6,772 nt of DNA from CBDUQP01 sp965369385 (GTDB lineage Bacteria > Planctomycetota > Phycisphaerae > SM23-33). Location: positions 1 through 6,772 of the forward strand of contig CBDUQP010000164.1 of NCBI GenBank assembly GCA_965369385.1, read 5' to 3'. Positions 5,955-6,772 of the stretch are shown piece after piece (position 1 is the stretch's first letter; the number at the start of each line of letters is the position of its first letter). The notes below the pieces were generated by a model. It was not told the DNA's origin. It saw only the letters and a list, made by a program, of their open reading frames with translations, and did not search any database. A program made the position numbers and the translations under genes.

Positions 5955-6610
5955 TGACCGCGGCCGATCACGGGTCAACTGACGGCCGCGCAGACGAGAC
6001 GCAACGGCCAGAACGCCGCTCCATTCGCCTGCAGGGCTACGATTATTCGCAGGCCGGCGCGTATTATGTGACCGTTTGCACGTTAGGGCGGGAATGCCTA
6101 TTTGGGCAGGTAACCCAAGGGGAGATGCTGTTGAACGATGCCGGCCGAATGGTTGAACAATGGTATTTCGATTTGCCGAACAAATATCCGGATATCGATT
6201 GTGGCCCATTCATCGTTATGCCGAATCACGCCCATTGTATCATCGTAAACACCGGCGGACATGACGTTCTCAACGACACGGGCGGACATGACGGCCGACA
6301 CGACGCGGGCGGACACAAAACGGGCGGACACATAGGTCCGCCCCTACGGGCACATGCACGTGCGAATGCCGATGTATGCCGTGGCGTCACCGTTGGTGCC
6401 GTTATTCAATGGTTCAAAACAATGACGACCAACGCATACATTCGTGGCGTCAAACACAGCGGCTGGCCGCCATTTGCCGGCAAATTATGGCAGCGCAATT
6501 ATTACGAACACATAATCCGCAACGAAGGCGAATCGAATCGCATTCAGGAATACATCGCCAACAATCCCCAGCAATGGCACACCGACCACGAAAATCCAGA
6601 CATCCCATAA
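5954..6610 (+). CDS. REP-associated tyrosine transposase (RAYT, Y1/IS200-like HUH domain)
   Basis: A 218-residue single-domain HUH transposase of the RAYT class, which cuts and rejoins single-stranded DNA at REP palindromes. Visible motifs are RRSIRLQGYDYSQAGAYYVT (21-40), VMPNHAHCIIV (88-98) with the HUH pair H92 and H94, IQWFKTMTTNAYIRGVK (151-167), and LWQRNYYEHIIRNE (178-191), which carries the nucleophile Y183 or Y184. YIANNPQQW (200-208) is the usual C-terminal block. The protein looks intact. Start ATG 5954 has AGGGGA 7 bases upstream. Residues 100-144, between the HUH strand and the next helix, form a variable loop made of repeated T/A-GGH units. Part of it (about 123-130) is encoded by a REP-like palindrome that recurs downstream. 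The first 20 residues are low-complexity. RAYTs are usually single-copy domesticated genes spreading short repeats rather than self-mobile insertion sequences. Confidence 0.92.
   Translation: MTAADHGSTDGRADETQRPERRSIRLQGYDYSQAGAYYVTVCTLGRECLFGQVTQGEMLLNDAGRMVEQWYFDLPNKYPDIDCGPFIVMPNHAHCIIVNTGGHDVLNDTGGHDGRHDAGGHKTGGHIGPPLRAHARANADVCRGVTVGAVIQWFKTMTTNAYIRGVKHSGWPPFAGKLWQRNYYEHIIRNEGESNRIQEYIANNPQQWHTDHENPDIP
6253..6332 (+). repeat. In-frame GGCGGACA tandem repeats within the RAYT gene
   Basis: GGCGGACATGACG occurs at 6254-6266 and again at 6281-6293 (27-base period). GGGCGGACACA occurs at 6307-6317 and 6322-6332 (15-base period). All intervals are multiples of three, so the frame is kept, giving TGGHDVLND, TGGHDGRHD, AGGHK and TGGHI. 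The repeated core is the half-arm of the adjacent REP palindrome. Confidence 0.75.
6321..6348 (-). repeat. REP-like palindrome, copy 1 (inside the RAYT gene)
   Basis: Arms GGGCGGAC (6322-6329) and GTCCGCCC (6336-6343) are perfectly complementary around the 6-base loop ACATAG, followed by CTACG. The 28 bases 6321-6348 are identical, in reverse complement, to 6734-6761. Read on the minus strand it has the order CGTAGGGGCGGAC followed by the second arm. Confidence 0.8.
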
Positions 6611-6623
6611 TCCCACACAACAA

Positions 6624-6735
6624 ATCAACGTGCGTGCCAAAATGAATACTCGCGAATGATCAACGTGCATATGGAAACAAACACCGCGAATAATCAACGC
6701 ATGCACCAAAACGCATGCCTGCGAAATAACCAACG
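6624..6735 (+). repeat. Degenerate ~35-bp tandem repeats downstream of the RAYT
   Basis: Units begin with ATCAACG at 6624, 6659 and 6693, and a fourth start, ACCAACG, is at 6729, giving lengths of 35, 34 and 36 bases. Each unit runs ATCAACG, then a GTGC/GCATGC segment, an AAAA-rich middle, and ends in CGCGAATA or a variant. The fourth unit runs straight into the second REP copy at 6734. Unit 3 also contains ACGCATGC twice (6697-6704 and 6711-6718). Confidence 0.6.
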
Positions 6736-6761
6736 TAGGGGCGGACCTATGTGTCCGCCCG
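6734..6761 (+). repeat. REP-like palindrome, copy 2 (downstream, inverted to copy 1)
   Basis: This is a perfect hairpin with arms GGGCGGAC (6739-6746) and GTCCGCCC (6753-6760) and loop CTATGT, preceded by CGTAG. It matches copy 1 over 28 of 28 bases in inverted orientation. RAYT genes are commonly flanked by their cognate REPs. The 11 bases after it, to the window end, show nothing further. Confidence 0.8.
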
Positions 6762-6772
6762 GCCGTTTGCCG

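Noticed and set aside
6485..6733. Minus-strand frame of 82 residues over the RAYT 3' end and tandem repeats
   Set aside because: Its hydrophobic, His/Val-rich product merely reads the tandem repeats in reverse; no ribosome site or family match is visible.
6624..6761. CRISPR array
   Set aside because: The repeats are degenerate, contiguous rather than separated by unique spacers, and no cas genes are visible.

Overview
This looks like chromosomal DNA from a free-living bacterium of moderately high GC content. Most genes have good Shine-Dalgarno sites. The gene set (an Fe-S-type Rrf2 regulator, a GH130 glycosidase/phosphorylase, an NfeD-flotillin pair, a YhcG-type nuclease and a RAYT transposase) does not identify a phylum. 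The RAYT with GTAGGGGCGGAC-type palindromes and the AAGGGGACA...TGTCCCCTT palindrome suggest a repeat-rich environmental lineage (a Planctomycetota- or Armatimonadota-like origin is only a guess).

Layout, left to right. Positions 1-181 hold no gene, only a possible promoter. At 182-643 (+) is an Rrf2-family regulator with three cysteines spaced for an Fe-S cluster. It is followed 59 bases later by a GH130-family mannoside phosphorylase/hydrolase-like gene (703-1800, +); no terminator is visible between them. The convergent gap 1801-2015 carries a long near-perfect hairpin followed by 11 T's, which is a strong rightward terminator and possibly a small mobile palindrome. On the minus strand, an NfeD-like membrane protein (start 4195) and a flotillin (start 3548) form a two-gene operon with a 1-base stop/start overlap (TAATG). 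An 8+8 base perfect inverted repeat sits just ahead of the operon. Positions 4196-4681 are a long divergent intergenic region with a good sigma-70-type promoter reading right.

The right part is the accessory section. It has a DUF1016/YhcG-type PD-(D/E)XK nuclease (4682-5806, +), then a 47-codon small ORF (5811-5954) with its own ribosome site, whose stop overlaps the start of a REP-associated tyrosine transposase (RAYT, 5954-6610, +) as TGATG. The transposase gene contains in its own reading frame a 28-bp palindromic REP-like sequence that recurs, identical and inverted, at 6734-6761. Between the two are about three degenerate 35-bp tandem repeats.

The NfeD-flotillin pair very likely works together in membrane-microdomain organisation. 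The regulator and the GH130 gene could be co-transcribed, but a functional link is not evident. The nuclease, small ORF and RAYT could be one transcript, and the RAYT with its REP copies is a self-associated repeat system. No wholly new system is obvious. The most interesting points are the REP palindrome inside its presumed transposase gene, the coupled small ORF, and the terminator-like palindrome.
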